64,000 bases of DNA. Origin: Hypomesus transpacificus. Taxonomy: Eukaryota; Chordata; Actinopteri; Osmeriformes; Osmeridae. The DNA is taken from contig NC_061064.1 of assembly GCF_021917145.1 (NCBI RefSeq), forward strand, positions 2,715,137 to 2,779,136, written 5' to 3'. The notes below the pieces were generated by a model, which worked only from the letters and a program-made list of their open reading frames with translations, did not search any database and was not told where the DNA came from. This document shows, piece after piece, positions 33,955 to 47,019 of this stretch. Both the position numbers and the translations under genes were made by a program. Position 1 is the first letter of the stretch. Every line of letters begins with the position of its first letter.

Positions 33955-35754
33955 AGACGCACAATGTTTCCACTGCTGGCTTCCCAGCACATGACTTTAA
34001 AGGCTACTTAGGTGTTCAGGATGAACGAACAGAGAGCGTCCACTCACCCACAGCTGAGCCCTTACGGCCTATGTTCACTCTGGACATCATGTCACCCAGA
34101 TGGATATCAGAGGTCAGCAGGTCTGGGTGGTCCTGTGGACGCATGGACCATTACAATACAACGACACAACAGTCATTGCTGCCTATCAACATCAAAGTGG
34201 GGGAGTCTGGATAAAAAATACTTCTAAAGATCAACTTCCAGTTGACTTGAATGTGAATTTGAACATTCTGTGGAAACAAATAAAGGGAATGAAGAGTCAT
34301 CACAATGAGGGAATGAAAAGGCCACTGACTGGCTGTCGTTTCCTCTTCTCTCTGTGTCTTCTCAGCATGGCTCTCAAGTCCTTCTCTCCCAGCTCGGCTT
34401 TTTCTGTGAACGCAATGTCTTCAACTTTGTTTCAGCTGATCATAATACATTCACCTTTGACACGCGCTCATTGAGCAGAGGCCTTTAATCCAAAGTGACG
34501 TGCAGTGAAGGGGAATGTCCGACAGCACATGAATCGATGAGTCAATTGACGCAGCGGATGCGAAAGTGGGTGACGGAATGCGGGTGGAGCTAACCTGTAG
34601 TCTTCATGTCCTGGGTGGAGAGACTGGGCACCACCCTGAGAGCGACGGTGTGCGTGGGAGAGGGCGGGGACCGGGATCTCTGCAAGGACGCCGTGTCTGA
34701 AACAGCAACACCAGAACCAGTGTGACAGCAGTGTCACTAGAGAGCATGAGGTGGCCTGCACAGGAGGACGAGACTCACCGTCGTCATCAGACGACACGTT
34801 GCTGTCCCCACACTCGGTCTTGACTTCTTTGAGTATCCGACAAACTCTTCTTCTGACCCTTGTCTCCTGCATCTCTCCATGCGTCTGAGACGGGTACTTT
34901 CTTTTTACCGCCATGTCAGGGCCACTGCGGACCGCCAGCTCCACCAGTTCCTATAGAGAGACGCATGCACCAAGACACATTCAAAGAGGCCTTTTACCTT
35001 CAACTGGCTACTTTTTAAACGCACGAGGGCAGCCGACAGACCTTTCTGGAGACCAGTATCTGTTTGAGGAGTTGATGGTAGTACTGCTGCAGGGAGTACA
35101 GCTGACGCTTCTTTTGAGACTTGGCACACAGCTGTCTGTACTTGACCACCTCTGGATTAAAATAACCATCTGGACACACGCCACACATTTACAATGTATA
35201 ATTAATTACAGTATCTTTATGATTCATGTAACTTGCAGGCCTACTTCTGGAAAGGTTGTAGGGAATGTGAAAACAGAAAGGCATGGTGGCGATACCTCTG
35301 AACTGTTTTTGGGCCAGATGCAGGGGGTTGCCAAAGTGAAAGTTCTGGTTGTTAAAGAGGTTGCTGGTGGTGGTTTCCTGCTCAGTCGTGTTGTTGTCGG
35401 GGAACTGAGGCAGGAGCTGGCTGAGGTGCTGTCTCTGAGCATCTGTCAACACTTTGCTCCAGGTGTTTTCACTCAGCACAGAGAAGAAAATGTCGGGCTG
35501 TTTACAACAACAACAAAAAACAACAGCACACAATAAAAAAAAAGAACTGCAAACACTGACTTTTCAATGTACTAAAGCAAATTAAATGTTAACATTATTG
35601 ATCAAGGTACGACTGCTTCATAACTCACATCTTCAAGTAGGTCCTCAGGTAAACTCACTCGGCAGTTTCCCAACATACACTCCTCAGTGATCCGGCCATC
35701 AGTCCCTTCCGCTGCGTTTAGGGGCTCTGTCAGCATGTGATCAAGAGCATCCAT
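28017..35754 (-). CDS. nfrkb: NFRKB, INO80 complex subunit, about 25 coding exons
   Basis: NFRKB is a nuclear INO80 chromatin-remodelling subunit that binds the deubiquitinase UCH37. The start MDALDHMLTEPLNAAEG (35754) and the end TPEPPPPQ (stop 28017-28019) match the human protein. Approximate exons (minus): 35629-35754, 35296-35497, 35042-35169, 34778-34951, 34609-34697, 34324-34407, 34053-34135, 33714-33906, 33392-33507, 33103-33233, 32937-33012, 32769-32848, 32624-32671, 32447-32510, 32142-32323, 31727-31838, 31493-31618, 30906-30992, 30422-30625, 30036-30300, 29671-29876, 28786-29520, 28499-28605, 28254-28399, 28017-28152. The N-terminal part keeps VSLPEDLLED and NFHFGNPLHLAQK. The central winged-helix-like region is most conserved (AFTFRMHGFDSVVGPVKGVF, DAAARLPNGEGTRAEICELL, YDIGRKLWIYLHRDRS). 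The Ser/Thr/Pro/Gln-rich C-terminus contains RLPPSSITTDAKGQTVLRIT. Confidence 0.94.
28408..28430. repeat. (CA)n microsatellite in an nfrkb intron
   Basis: About 11 CA units lie just upstream, in transcript order, of the acceptor for the exon at 28254-28399, so the transcript has a (TG)n tract beside a 3' splice site. Confidence 0.85.
28606..28785 (-). other. In-frame, stop-free nfrkb intron (possible exitron)
   Basis: The donor ACCCAGACG|GTGAG and acceptor CTCCACAG|GGCAAG join TTQT to GKLPARITVP, as in other NFRKB proteins (human STSQAGKLPTRI). The 180-nt intron is exactly 60 codons and has no stop in the coding frame, so a transcript that retains it would encode an enlarged protein. The inserted residues include FKVFEHFVNIVRQEM. 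Whether it is ever retained is unknown. Confidence 0.5.
29882..29914. repeat. (CA)n microsatellite in an nfrkb intron
   Basis: This is a CA-rich tract, with one interruption, close to the acceptor of the exon at 29671-29876. Confidence 0.85.
31840..31965. repeat. Long purine/pyrimidine asymmetric tract
   Basis: On the plus strand this is almost pure G with scattered A (GGGAGGGAGG-type units). On the nfrkb transcript it is a C/T tract of about 120 nt running directly into the acceptor of the exon at 31727-31838. It is an unusually long polypyrimidine tract with G-quadruplex and triplex potential. Confidence 0.9.
33919..33951. repeat. 33-base G homopolymer (C33 in the nfrkb transcript)
   Basis: Thirty-three consecutive Gs lie on the plus strand. 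In transcript orientation they form a C-run ending about 10 nt before the AG of the acceptor at 33907, so it doubles as the polypyrimidine tract. The exact length is prone to assembly error. Confidence 0.9.
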
Positions 35755-37485
35755 TCCGCTGTCTCTTCACAATCTAACTAGATATTAAACTATGAAAGAT
35801 TAAACAGAAAATACAATTAAAATATGAAGTTTAACTGTAGTCTAACTTGTAGCTAAGCTGCATTGGCCCTATCGTAGCTTGGTTAGCTAGATGACTTCTA
35901 GATCATACAAGAGAGACGTTTTCTTCAATGCCGTAAACTAGCCATTTCAATTGTAATATTCTAAGTTATTCCAGAATCCTATTACCTTGATGTTTTTCAT
36001 GCAGGGACAACTATTAGGAAATTGTATTATCCAGTGGTGTGGCTAACGTTACATTCATACATTAGCTTGCTAGATGGTAGTTAACATACTATGATAACAC
36101 GAATTATTTGCTATCCCGTTTCAACAACTTACATGTTGTATTGTAAATGTATGTATATAAACAAAGCTATCTTTTGAATAGCTGGCTAATTACAGTAATG
36201 TAATGTATAGACAGCGAAGTGGCTAGCTGCAAAGCTACGTTGTGTATGTTGTGCATTGTACATTTGCCGTAGGAAAATAATATCGTCGTACAAATTCTAC
36301 TTCCGTTCCGTCAGTTTTATCTTCCGTATTGACTTCCGGTTTACCAGATAACGGTAATCGATTTGGTTAATATTATTTGCCATTTAGTATCACTAACACA
36401 ATATATAATAATTAAAAAATAAGCAAGCATGTTTATGTCTTTCCAAATATTTTTAAGGTTTGCATAGCCTAGGTCTAAATGCAATGAAGCCTTATTGAAA
36501 CACACATACTAGATGAATCAGAAATAATCACACATTTAAATGTACACATTAAAAAATGTCAACAACCAAAAAACAACATCATAAAAACAGAGGTTAAGCA
36601 GGCATCAAACATTTCCGTAGCAAAAATATGATTTCACTGTAGTGAAGCCCTCTATCACAAATTATTTACATTCACATATAGTGTAAGCACCAGAATGTTT
36701 AGGAAATAAGGAAATAAGGAATGTTCATTCAAAGTCAATATATTCAGACAATAGACCCCTCACGCTCATCCACATTTTGAGAGTCTTAATCTATATAATA
36801 ATTTATATTCAGGACAGATCATTTAAATGTATCAAAAATACTGTACACCACATGTAAACCCTCTTAGTTACTTTACCAGCTAAACTGAGATTTGGTATTG
36901 AATCACAGATGGTATAAACTGAACAATATTAATTCATCTATTTAAGTTTAGTTTCCCTGATTATGTAAATAATGTGCCTTTCTCAGTGAAAACTCCAAGA
37001 ACTCAGATTAGAATCTGTGCTCTTTTCTGTCACAGCACACATGGTATGTTAAATTTTGCTGTTCTTTGATAAATACAAATGTAATTATTATTAAATATAA
37101 AACCATGGACCCAGTGCGATTATAACAAACTATCCATTGATTAATAGGTAGGGTGAATCTTAAAATGTTCCTCAGTTAAACCAGCAAAACATGCTTGAAT
37201 CACTACATCCACTTTAATTACTCTACCAATTTGAATTGAGTAAACAAGAGACACATGTCGAATGAATTGTCAAAAATTATTTCCCTGGTAAACAAATACA
37301 TACATCAAAAACACAACAGATAAAAACACAAAAGCATATAAACACCATACAATGTAATTGAATTTTAAGGATTGGGACTTCATGTCATGGCGTGAAAAAC
37401 AACCAGAAGCCTGAAGAGTTCATGCTAAGGGTGACAGTTATTGGGTGTGTAACCAGCTCATCCTGTCAACCCAGTTCCTAGTATG
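35755..37485. other. nfrkb promoter region and st14 3' flank
   Basis: ETS-like motifs cluster at 36299-36339 (ACTTCCG, CTTCCG and ACTTCCGG), 545-585 bp upstream of the nfrkb start, the usual makeup of a TATA-less housekeeping promoter. From about 36400 to 37485 is AT-rich DNA, including the st14 3' untranslated region on the minus strand. No exon or repeat is recognised. Confidence 0.5.
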
Positions 37486-40400
37486 CTACACCCCTGTTTT
37501 CTCCTTGATCCAGTCCCTGAACTTAGTCACACGAGTATAGACGCCAGGTTTGTTCTTGCGGGCACAGCCATCGCCCCAGCTCACCACGCCCGCCAGGAAG
37601 ACACGCCCTTGTGCTTCTGTGGAAGACATCGGACCTCCAGAGTCCCCCTGTAGTAAGCATGGAGTAAAAGGGAGTCAGGTGGCTGAGCGGTTAGGGAATC
37701 AGGCTGGTAATCAGAAGATTGCCGGCTCGATTCCCGGCCGTGTCAAATTATGTTGTGTCCTTCTCCCCCTCGGGGGGAATGTCCCTGTAAGTCGCTCTGG
37801 ATAAGTCTGCTATATGACTAAACATAATGTAATTGCCGATGTAAAAGGTGTGACAACCAAGGTGTGACTGCAATATACAGAAGCAGCAAAACCTGCTAAC
37901 AATAACAAAATGATGTTGTCCGGGTTACCTGACAGGCATCCACTCCTCCTGTCAGAACACCTGCACATAACATGCGTGACGTGATCTGCCCATCCATCAG
38001 CTTGTTACAAACTGTTCCATTGATGACACGGACCTCTGCCTTCTGCAAGATGTTGGCAGCGAACCCTGGGACATTGTGTGTCATTTGTTTACTGTTATTA
38101 TCTCAGTCACACACACATATAAACCAGAAACAGAAAAGAAAATAATCACAGCAACTCACCTCCCTCTCTAGTGTGCCCCCAGCCAGTGATCCACACAGAT
38201 TTGCCAGCAGGGAAATCATGAGAAGAAGCTGGTAAGCAGATAGGCCAGATGTTCTCGTTGAGTGTGACCTTACTCTCTAGTTCCATGAGTGCTATGTCAT
38301 TGTCATAGTTGAAAGGGGTGTAGGAAGGGTGAGGAATGATCTGTTTCAAGTTCTTCTTTATGGTCCACTTGTTAGTCTGACTCTGGATGAGAAGGCCAAG
38401 GTGAGCCTCCCAGATGTCTGGTCGAGAGTACCTGTTAGACACAACAGGTCGTGATCTCACTTTTCATAGACAACCCGAGAAAGAGAGAGAGAGAGAGACC
38501 ATCTTGGATTGTCAAATACCAAATCTGGATATAAATAAGTAGCCTATGGGTGTCACAATATTATGTATGGCCAAACCAGCAGAGAGAGAGGAAAAAAGGG
38601 AGAGAGAATAATACACACTTGATTTTATCGTCATCCTGGACACAGTGGGCAGCGGTGACCAGCCAGCGGTTACTGATGACCGAGGCTCCACACACATGGC
38701 CAGTTCCCCGGATATGAAGACTGACTTGCCATGGCCACTCCCCCTCACTGGAGAACTCTCCACCCACAATTCGGGAGCTTTTGTAGGGTCTGATTCCACA
38801 CTCTACAAACAAATTCAGTCACACGACCTTCAGTTATCAGAATATTAACAAAAACGTTGCCCAGAAAGAGAGAGACTTACCACAACCTGCCTCATCTGAG
38901 CGGTCCTCACAGTCTACTTCTCCATCACACTCTGGGTTCAGCTTGCTGATACAATGGCCGCTCTTACACTTGTATGTATTTTCAGAGCATTGCACTACCA
39001 GGGCTGAAAACGGAAAAAGTACAATCTCAGCTAAACAACCACTGTTACAGTTTATAAATGTGCTCCAGTTATTTAACTTCAGTCATTTAACGATAAATAG
39101 CTTTTCACCATCCTTACATTTGGGACACCTTGATTCATCTGAGCTGTCGGTGCAGTCAGGATATCCGTTACACTTGAGTGTCTCTGAGACACAGCCGCCA
39201 CTTCTGCAGGCAAACTCCCCGGTAGAACAGCTCCCTGTCGAAGGGAAACCGAACGGAAACACTCAGTGGAAATAATGACTGGAGACGCAGATGAGTTGCC
39301 CCCTCTGCTGACGTGTGGCTTCGCCTCACCACAGTTGACTTCGTCTGTGTTGTCCCCACAGTCGTCCAGACCGTCACACTGCCAGAACTTGGCTTTACAC
39401 AGACCGTTTCCACACCGGAGCTGGGACTCTTTGCACTCTGCATAAGGACAGGAAATAAACAGAGGCCGATTGTGACACAGTCTCATGCTTAGTTTCACCT
39501 TTGCATATGTATGTTGATAGATCATAAAAGGCCTGTTAGCGCCTTGAGCTAAATAAACAGTTAGGTTGGTACTTACCGCAGTGGTCCTCATCAGTGTTGT
39601 CTCCACAATCATTCCTGCCATCACACTCCATGCTGTTGTCGATGCAGAGGTTGTTTGCGCATTTAAACTTCCCGGGACAAGCTTTGACAGAGAAAATGTG
39701 TTTTAAAATGTGGCCTGCACATAACAGAAAATGGGATATGGTTACTTCAGTGTCAAATGGATCCCAAGCTTACGATCAGACGGCAAAAAGGCTTCGAACT
39801 CCGCAGAGAAACCTCTATTCACATGGGACATATCAGAGTTAAATACCACCCGGACTTGGTTGGTCTTGCTGATGACCACAGTGTTGTCTCGTTTCTCACC
39901 ACATAGCCTACAAAACAATGCAGACCATCACACAACCATCTGGACTTGATTTACACACAGCAACATTTATATTTAAGAGACACTCAAGTGAAAATGTCAC
40001 ATGGTGGTCGTTAGGTGAACTACATAATAATGATGTAAAGCGGTAACTTACAATATAAATGTAAACAAACACACGTGTCCATGTAGATCAACTAGAGGAA
40101 GACTCACCTTTCTTCATTGACCTCTACGTAGTCGTTAGAACATGTCTTATCCTTCACTGGCTCAGCCAACATAAACTTGCTAAACTGAACCTTGATGAAC
40201 CTATCTATTGGGACCTGGAAGAAAACATACAAAACATTCCAATTATTCTAACTGCATAGACAAGAGAACAATAGACAACAACAACAAAAACTTGTGAAAA
40301 CTGAAATATTTACCAACCTCAATGTCCCAGATGCATTTAGTCTTGGGTGGGTAATAGGACGGGAAGCTTGGTGATGTGAAGGTGCCCTTCAGTCCTGACA

Positions 40401-43400
40401 ATATCTTTCCGCAATCTACATAATGCAAGATAACACAAATCCAAGTGACTCAGCATGTTTGTGGGAACATTCCATTTGAGCCATTGCTCCTACAGTAAAT
40501 ACAGTGAGTATCTGGCAGCCAGACCTGTTAGAACTCGGCTGACTGTACCTGTAGCTTTTAAGGGAATCTGGAAGTATCTGACCCTAAAACCAGGGAAGTT
40601 CTTCTCCTCACTGGTGACCAATATCAGCAGCATAACATTCCCAGAGGAAGTGAAGGAGAGGGGCTCATTGGGGTTCATATACCCACACTTCCTGTACACG
40701 GAAACCAACATGTTAAACATTTCATTAATTTAGCAGATGCTTATATCAATAGCATCATACAAACAGACTATATGGAAACAACAGCAGAAGATCAACGATC
40801 AGAAATGCAGAGTTCTGACAGTATTTTAATGGTCAGTGTCAAGGAGCAGTCTGTATTTACTTGCCAAATCGCTTTTGATTACTTCAGGTACACTATTCAA
40901 ATAAAAGGTTAAATAATGTGGGTTGTGTCCACCATTCTCTACTCACTCTGCCAACATGCGTTGCTCCATGGGCACCAGTGAGTCATACACTTTGATGAAG
41001 TCCTTCTGGCAGTCTTCCTCCAGGTTGAAGGTGTCAAACACCACCTTGACCCTGTAGCCTGGATCTGCCCGCAGCCTCCACTGGGTGAAGGTGTTGGGAG
41101 GATAAGGAGAGTCAGGAAAGCCAGGTGATTGGAGTGTCCCTGTTTCACCATTGTGGGTGTGATAGGAGTATTTCTTTTTGTCTGAAAGGTTGGACACAAA
41201 CAAACTTGGTCACCACAATGCACTACAAAGTTATTTTCCACGGACACCTAGAAAGTACAACCGCCGTAGAATTGACCGCAAAGAATGTGCCTGAATAATT
41301 AATTTTACCTTTGAATGTTGTCTTTGTCATCCGGGGGTCTAGAGCTACAAAAGAAAAGAAGAAGAAATGCTTAAGTGATTTGAACTGGTCAACCACAGAT
41401 TTTAATCTGACTTTATATTTACTAAGCTTTCTCTTTCATAAAGAACCACACAACATACACTTTTTTTACATACATACACTGAGGTCTACAAACTCAACCA
41501 ATTGTAATCAACAGTAACACTGACTGATAATAAATAAGAAGAAACTATCACAAACCATTCTTTAATACTTAGTTAACAATGTTTATAAACAGGGAATAAA
41601 GGGATGGTTAACAGTAGGAATAAACTTAAAAGTAGGAGTAATGGTACATTTTACTTGACAAAAGCTTAGTCTCTGCGTAACTATCACAAACGTACCAAAT
41701 CTACTCAAACCACAACAAAGACTGTAGCTGTAGGGATGCATAGGACTACAACTACTCCATAACAAGATATCGTAGAGCTATACCTCCAGAAATTACGTTG
41801 TTCATGCTGAGGGAGCTGACCGGCCTGCGACCCATGCGACCCTGCTGACCGCCCTCCGTCACAACCAGAGCGCCGATAGCCTCGTCCACATCATCCTCAA
41901 GTGGTCTGGGGACCTCAAACTCTGACAGGTAATAAGCCAATACACTGTCTCCATTCCCACTATCATCCTCACTGGAGTGGACACAGTAGAAGAATCATTT
42001 ACATTTACATTTATGTATTTAGCAGACGCTTTTATCCAAAGCGACTTCCAAGAGAGAGTTTTACAAAAGTGCATAAGTCACTGATCATAACAACAAGATA
42101 GCCCCAAACATTGCGGGTAGCCAAACATGAATAATAATAATTTTAAGACAGTTACAACAAACCAACAAGAGCAACAAGTCTCTCAATAAGAGTCATTGTG
42201 ATCCTGGAGGAAACTAACATCAGGTCAAGCCAATTATTCCAAAGTGCCCTATCGTCATTATCATTAGATTCAGAATGAATTTAGAGGTTTCGCAGTGGTG
42301 AAATACCTGAAATCTTGCACTGTTGATCCAACAAAATATTTGGACAGCACTGGTATTTTCATGTAGACATTCTTTAGCTGAAACACATCAAATGTACATA
42401 AGGCATACTGTGGTAAATTGACAGGAAAAATCAGTTACAGAAACATGAATCACTTTATTACACATTATTCCTATTTCAGGGAGCAAGTTACAGTACTAAA
42501 GGCCACTAACACTAACTTCATATTGACGGATATCCGCCTCTCTCACCTTGTCGTTCACCTGCATGGCCAGGTTTTGAAACTCTGTGCTGTTGGAGTCCTC
42601 ATAATCATCTACAAATCTTTGGCTAGGGATGCTGATAGAGCCAACGTAGATCTTTGTTTCTCTCACATCTTTGCGCACTGCAAAATGGAGGAAGGACAGG
42701 GGTGATTAGTACTATAAATGTACACCATAAATGTCATAAATTAGGTATCTAAATGTATTAAGCAGAGCTTTTTAGTCTCTTTAGACTGTTACGGTGAACA
42801 TTTACTCACAGTCGAAGTGCCAAACCAGCAGTCCTGTTGTGAGGGCTATCACTGCTGCCAGTACTACAAAGCCGATCCCTAAACCAATCTTCTTCTTCTT
42901 GTGCCCTCTCTTTTTCTCCAGCTTTGTGAAATCTGAGGCAGGCAGGAACTGGATGGAAGTGTCCCCCTCATCATCCTGGCACAGGGAATGGAGTGATGTT
43001 GTCTGTCTGATTGTACAGTGCCTTTGACAGTGATTGTGTAATGCATTCCGGGAACCAAAGCCACATTTGCAACCAATTTGAAGGAACCAGCTTCAAAAAC
43101 ACATTTTAAATATGAATATTTACCAAATCCAAGAAATACGTTTGATAGTTTTCTACTTTTCACGATTTTGAACTGTGCATGTCAGATCTTGTCTTGTCTT
43201 GGTTCTTCCACACCCATTTTTAAGGAACAAACATTCCTCTAACATGTCAAAAAAATCAAATCCATGTGTGACAGAACCACGTATTATATAAGTGTAGTGT
43301 AATGTGTAGGTTTCTCTGTATTTACTGTAGCTAACCATTCTAGGAAGTGAATACATTTTCTTAATAGTGGACAGTCGTATTTTATTTCTATTGCTCGTGT

Positions 43401-43799
43401 GAAAGGCCTTATTATGTCCCTGGTGCAATGGGTTACATTTAACTGGGTTTTTGTAAGCTGACACCTGAAACATTTGAGATAATTGTCAATATCAAGCACT
43501 CGCGTGTTTGATATGGGGACACGACTGCCGGCAGGAGACAATATACACTTTGTATCCATAAACAAGTTACATGTTGCATACACATAGCCTATCAAATTAA
43601 AACATTCTGATTTTTTCTTATAATGTGACAGGACACACATTTAACGAAATAGCCTATCGTTGAAGAATATGAAACCAAACCAGCCAACTAGGCGACATTC
43701 GGATAGTCGATAATATTAGGCTATTTAGTAGGAGGTAGTAGAAATAGGAAGGTATACCTGCGTGGGAGTAAATTTTGTTCCAGAAAGCATTGAATCCAT
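37486..43799 (-). CDS. st14: Matriptase (ST14), type II transmembrane serine protease, about 19 exons
   Basis: Matriptase is an epithelial membrane-bound trypsin-like protease. The protein starts [14 protein letters not shown] (exon 43758-43799). Exon 42810-42975 carries a basic stretch and the membrane segment ([16 protein letters not shown]). The SEA domain spans 41784-42678, with [12 protein letters not shown] at the usual cleavage region. Two CUB domains follow (about 40535-41183 and 39768-40416). Four LDL-receptor class A repeats lie at 39575-39684, 39329-39438, 39115-39236 and 38880-39004, each with the DCxDxSDE-type calcium motif. The protease exons are 38619-38815, 38155-38432, 37927-38066 and 37486-37648. 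The activation site is SSR|IVGGEF. The His (VTAAHC), Asp (YDNDIALME) and Ser (GDSGGP) of the triad and the S1 Asp (GVDACQ) are present. The C-terminus [11 protein letters not shown] matches human. The gene looks functional. Exon limits are approximate. Confidence 0.95.
37671..37834 (+). mobile_element. tRNA-headed SINE, copy 3 (internally shortened)
   Basis: The head GGTGGCTGAGCGGTTAGGGA and B-box region (GGCTCGATTCCCGGCCGTG) are clear, but the body lacks the GGCAAGGCACTTCACCC segment. It lies in the last intron of st14, antisense to the gene. Confidence 0.85.
41998..42260 (-). mobile_element. Repeat with the conserved fish SINE/LINE-type tail
   Basis: It begins with CATTTACATTTATGTATTTA and GCAGACGCTTTTATCCAAAG, the reverse complement of the L2-like tail shared by many teleost SINEs and LINEs. 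The rest (CATAACAACAAGATAGCCCC and on) differs from the other SINE copies here, so it is probably a separate family. It lies in an intron in the SEA part of st14. The right end is uncertain. Confidence 0.65.
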
Positions 43800-45428
43800 A
43801 TCAGAAATTAGACGACAACAAATTATGTTTCACTGCCTTCACAATGTTCCTTCCACCAGTTTCGCTCAGTTTCGACACGCGATGTTTAAGTCGTGGTCCA
43901 TTGTCCTGTGAAGATGGTGACAGCGACAGGTGTTCCACAGGTAGGCTGTAGTTGAGTTTTCGATAAACTGGACACTATCACGTCAACGTTATTTAGATCT
44001 ATAGGCCTATCTTATTGTAGGTCGAATATTAGTCCCGAAATAAATTGCCGTTTCTTTTGATCCCAGATCAATGAAGCAGAAACCAAGACACCTGCATTAC
44101 AAACTTCCTGACTACACCGGTGGAAGTGCCAGATGCTGCAGGAATGAGGAAATAAAACGAATGGACGATCCTAAACCACCACTGTCAGCTAAATGAATCG
44201 AATCAAGTATGAATAAGGGATAGGCCTACAGTGTGTGAGGTGTGAACGATAGGGTCGCTTTTGTAGGCTATCGATTTGTCAGTTTGACAAAGTAACTTAT
44301 GTTGCCATTCAAATGCCACCCATACACTCAGCATAGCTCTTAGAAATAGTCACTACGCGACATTTTCAGTTATTTACAGGGAGGTCACCTATTCTGACGA
44401 CAATAAGTCGAAAAAACTTTTGAAAGGTTGCCAAAACAAATTGAAAAGGAGTTTGGAAAGTTTTTTTTTAAATTACGTTTAAAATAAACTTTTCACAAAT
44501 GTATTGTGTTTTTTTTCATCAGCTATCAAATATATATATATATATATATATAAAAAAACAATTGATATATACATTATTTTTTGTGGCCCCCTCATTTTAA
44601 GATGGAACCCTCAAAAAATACAATTGCACATTGCAAATGAGACACGTTTACTGGGAAATGCAGGCTCAATCATTAACAACCGTGAGATCACTGATCTGTT
44701 TAACATGAGAGCACCAGGTGGCGCAATTTGGACATAGTTTCTTTTGTTTAAATCACAACAGCTCCTGTGTCATCAGAGCTCGGTTTTTGTGTGTAGTTTG
44801 ATTGCAGTTTGACAGCATCAGCAGTATCACATTAACCACTGCCAGTTTCAGACCTGTGCAGAGTAGTGTACTGTAAGAGCAGCGCTGAAACACAGTACCA
44901 AGAGACCGGTAGCTGGATTGATTGTCTGCATCTTAATCAAAAAGGTGAACTTGTGCTTTAACACATACTGTGAGGCCTTATTCTGGGGAGTCATGAGTGG
45001 TGAGGGTTTTGTTCATTTTTCTTCTGACTTGGGTTATTCTGCAGGTGTCCAGTCAGAGAGGTTTATGTAAGTACTTTTAAACTGTTTGAAAAAGTAGAAT
45101 AAAAAGGCTATCCAAATGTTCCTCTGTCTATCCTACTTTTATGCTGGCCAAAATCAGGTTCAACAACAAATAACAGTTTTGCTCAAACTCTTGGTCGAAC
45201 AATATGTAGTTAGATCCTCATTAACACTTAACACGCTGCAGTTGTGTCACAAAAGGAGATCTGCCTCACTCCACTTTCATCCCCAAAGATACCTCTGTCA
45301 TGGAATGACAGTCCTGTACTGTGGTTCAAACAGTGCCCGTCTGACTCCTCCCACTTGGGTGAAACACTGTATAAATGCAACACCGGCCTTGGCAACAGCA
45401 CTCTCTGAGAAGTTTGTAACTCCAAAAC
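43800..45428. other. Region between st14 and the defensin gene
   Basis: It holds the divergent upstream regions of both genes. An AT dinucleotide tract lies at about 44528-44552. TATAAA at about 45370 precedes the defensin. No other gene or recognisable repeat is seen. Confidence 0.5.
45370..45375 (+). promoter_or_regulatory. TATA box of the beta-defensin gene
   Basis: TATAAA lies about 55 bp upstream of the defensin ATG, which implies a leader of roughly 25-30 nt. A TATA box is usual for inducible antimicrobial peptide genes. Confidence 0.65.
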
Positions 45429-46210
45429 ATGAAGGGATTGGGCTTGGTTTTCCTTGTGCTGTTCCTCACGCTGTCTTCTGTTGAGGGTAAGCAGTAGATA
45501 GCTTCACTTGTAACTGGATGTGACGGTGCCGGTCTGAATGTTGATGTCATTGAAAATGACACTACAGTATAATCAAACGTGTTTCTGTCATGAGAATTCT
45601 AATCGTCTAATTGGCCGTAACCATAAACAGACAATAGGGTGGATGAATTTGTTTCTTTTTCTCCTTACTGTGACCATATCCTAATCTGTTCCAGCTGAGG
45701 ATGCGGAGATGCAGTACTGGACATGTGGAAGCAGAGGACTTTGCAGACGGTTCTGCTATGCCCAAGAGTATATTGTTGGCCACCATGGTTGTCCACGTAG
45801 ATACAGGTACATACATGACATGACGTACATACATGATGAGATGTACATGTATGTAACTAAGTTATTCATCTATTGGAATGAGGGTCAGTACAGAACCCTG
45901 GATGGTTAATGTCTAATGATATGACACTACCCTTACTTGAATCATTGGCCCCCTCCTATAAGCTTTCCTAGCTTCTTTGGGGGACCCTTTCACTCAATTG
46001 GTCCCAATTGGTCTTGTACCCCAACTGTATTATTATTGTAATATTTGAAGTGGTATTGTGAATAAATCAAATCCAATTAGAAAAAAAACAAAAAGATATA
46101 TATTGAAACTCTATGCTCTCACTACGATAAATACAAGTTGTACAACCTGCCAGACAACACCTCATTGTGTTCTGTTCATCATTTGCAGGTGCTGTGCAAT
46201 GCGGTTTTAG
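45429..46210 (+). CDS. Fish beta-defensin, 3 exons
   Basis: Beta-defensins are secreted cationic antimicrobial peptides held by three disulfide bonds. Exons 45429-45486, 45695-45806 and 46189-46210 total 192 nt, giving 63 residues. The signal peptide is MKGLGLVFLVLFLTLSSVEA. The mature region starts at about EDAEMQYWTCGS and has six cysteines in the beta-defensin order (WTC, GLCRRFC, HHGC, CC), ending RCCAMRF. The EMQYWTC and GHHGCPRRYRCC stretches are typical of one of the fish beta-defensin types. The three-exon layout, with the second exon encoding most of the peptide and a tiny last exon, is the known fish pattern. All splice sites are GT-AG and the phase closes. Only one copy is seen. 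Confidence 0.93.
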
Positions 46211-47019
46211 CAGTTACTAACAAGATAATACGACCGGAAGAACTTCACTGACTGAGGATCGATGCTTTGCTGAGTTAGGTTGAATGGGCAGGGGTGTGTG
46301 GCTCTGGATAAGTTCAACAGTAATTGAAGACCATGAGTTGACCTTGAGAAAGGACCTATTTATTCATGAATCTTTTGACGATAATGTGGTCAAACAAGCC
46401 TTTTATTCTGGCTACACATGACAAAGTTCAAAACAATTTGCTACATTCTGAATGTCAGTATCTGTATGTGGTGGACAAGTTACAAATACCGGTTTAGTTA
46501 CAACAAATGGTTCAGGTAACTTATCAAATGTTAATTTCCATTGGACATAAATTTTATTTTGATTAATAATGAAGGACTTCAAGAGCTGAGGGCATCAATC
46601 GAATGATCAAAAGTGCATACATTTTAACAACACAGTACCTTGAGTTGTCTTTATATTAATTTTTAAGCTTTGGAAATGAATTGTAGAAGATACATTAATA
46701 ATAATAATACACTTACCGATGTTAGTGTTTGCTATTTATATGTAATTTATGGTGTTGTTTGTTTCAGTTATTAATAAACTCTTATACAGAGAATAAATCA
46801 AGTGTCTAATGATTAATTCCACATATGTTGATTGGCTGTGTTGGTAGTGATGAGAGAGACTGTCAACTGATCCAGAAGACACAAACATGATGCACCTTTT
46901 TTTTGAACAGTGATACAAGTGGAACAACACTAGTGGTGCACTCTGTTGTTTGAGCTAGCCTACAGTTCCCATCTGGGCTTACTTTCAGCCAATTATAGTA
47001 TATAACAGAGAGCTCAGAG
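46211..47019. other. Defensin 3' flank
   Basis: This is AT-rich noncoding DNA up to the hAT element. I see nothing else that can be supported. Confidence 0.4.

Noticed and set aside
34913-35536. Plus-strand open frame of 207 codons
   Set aside because: It runs across nfrkb exons and introns in antisense and has no recognisable content; no splice or promoter signal supports it.
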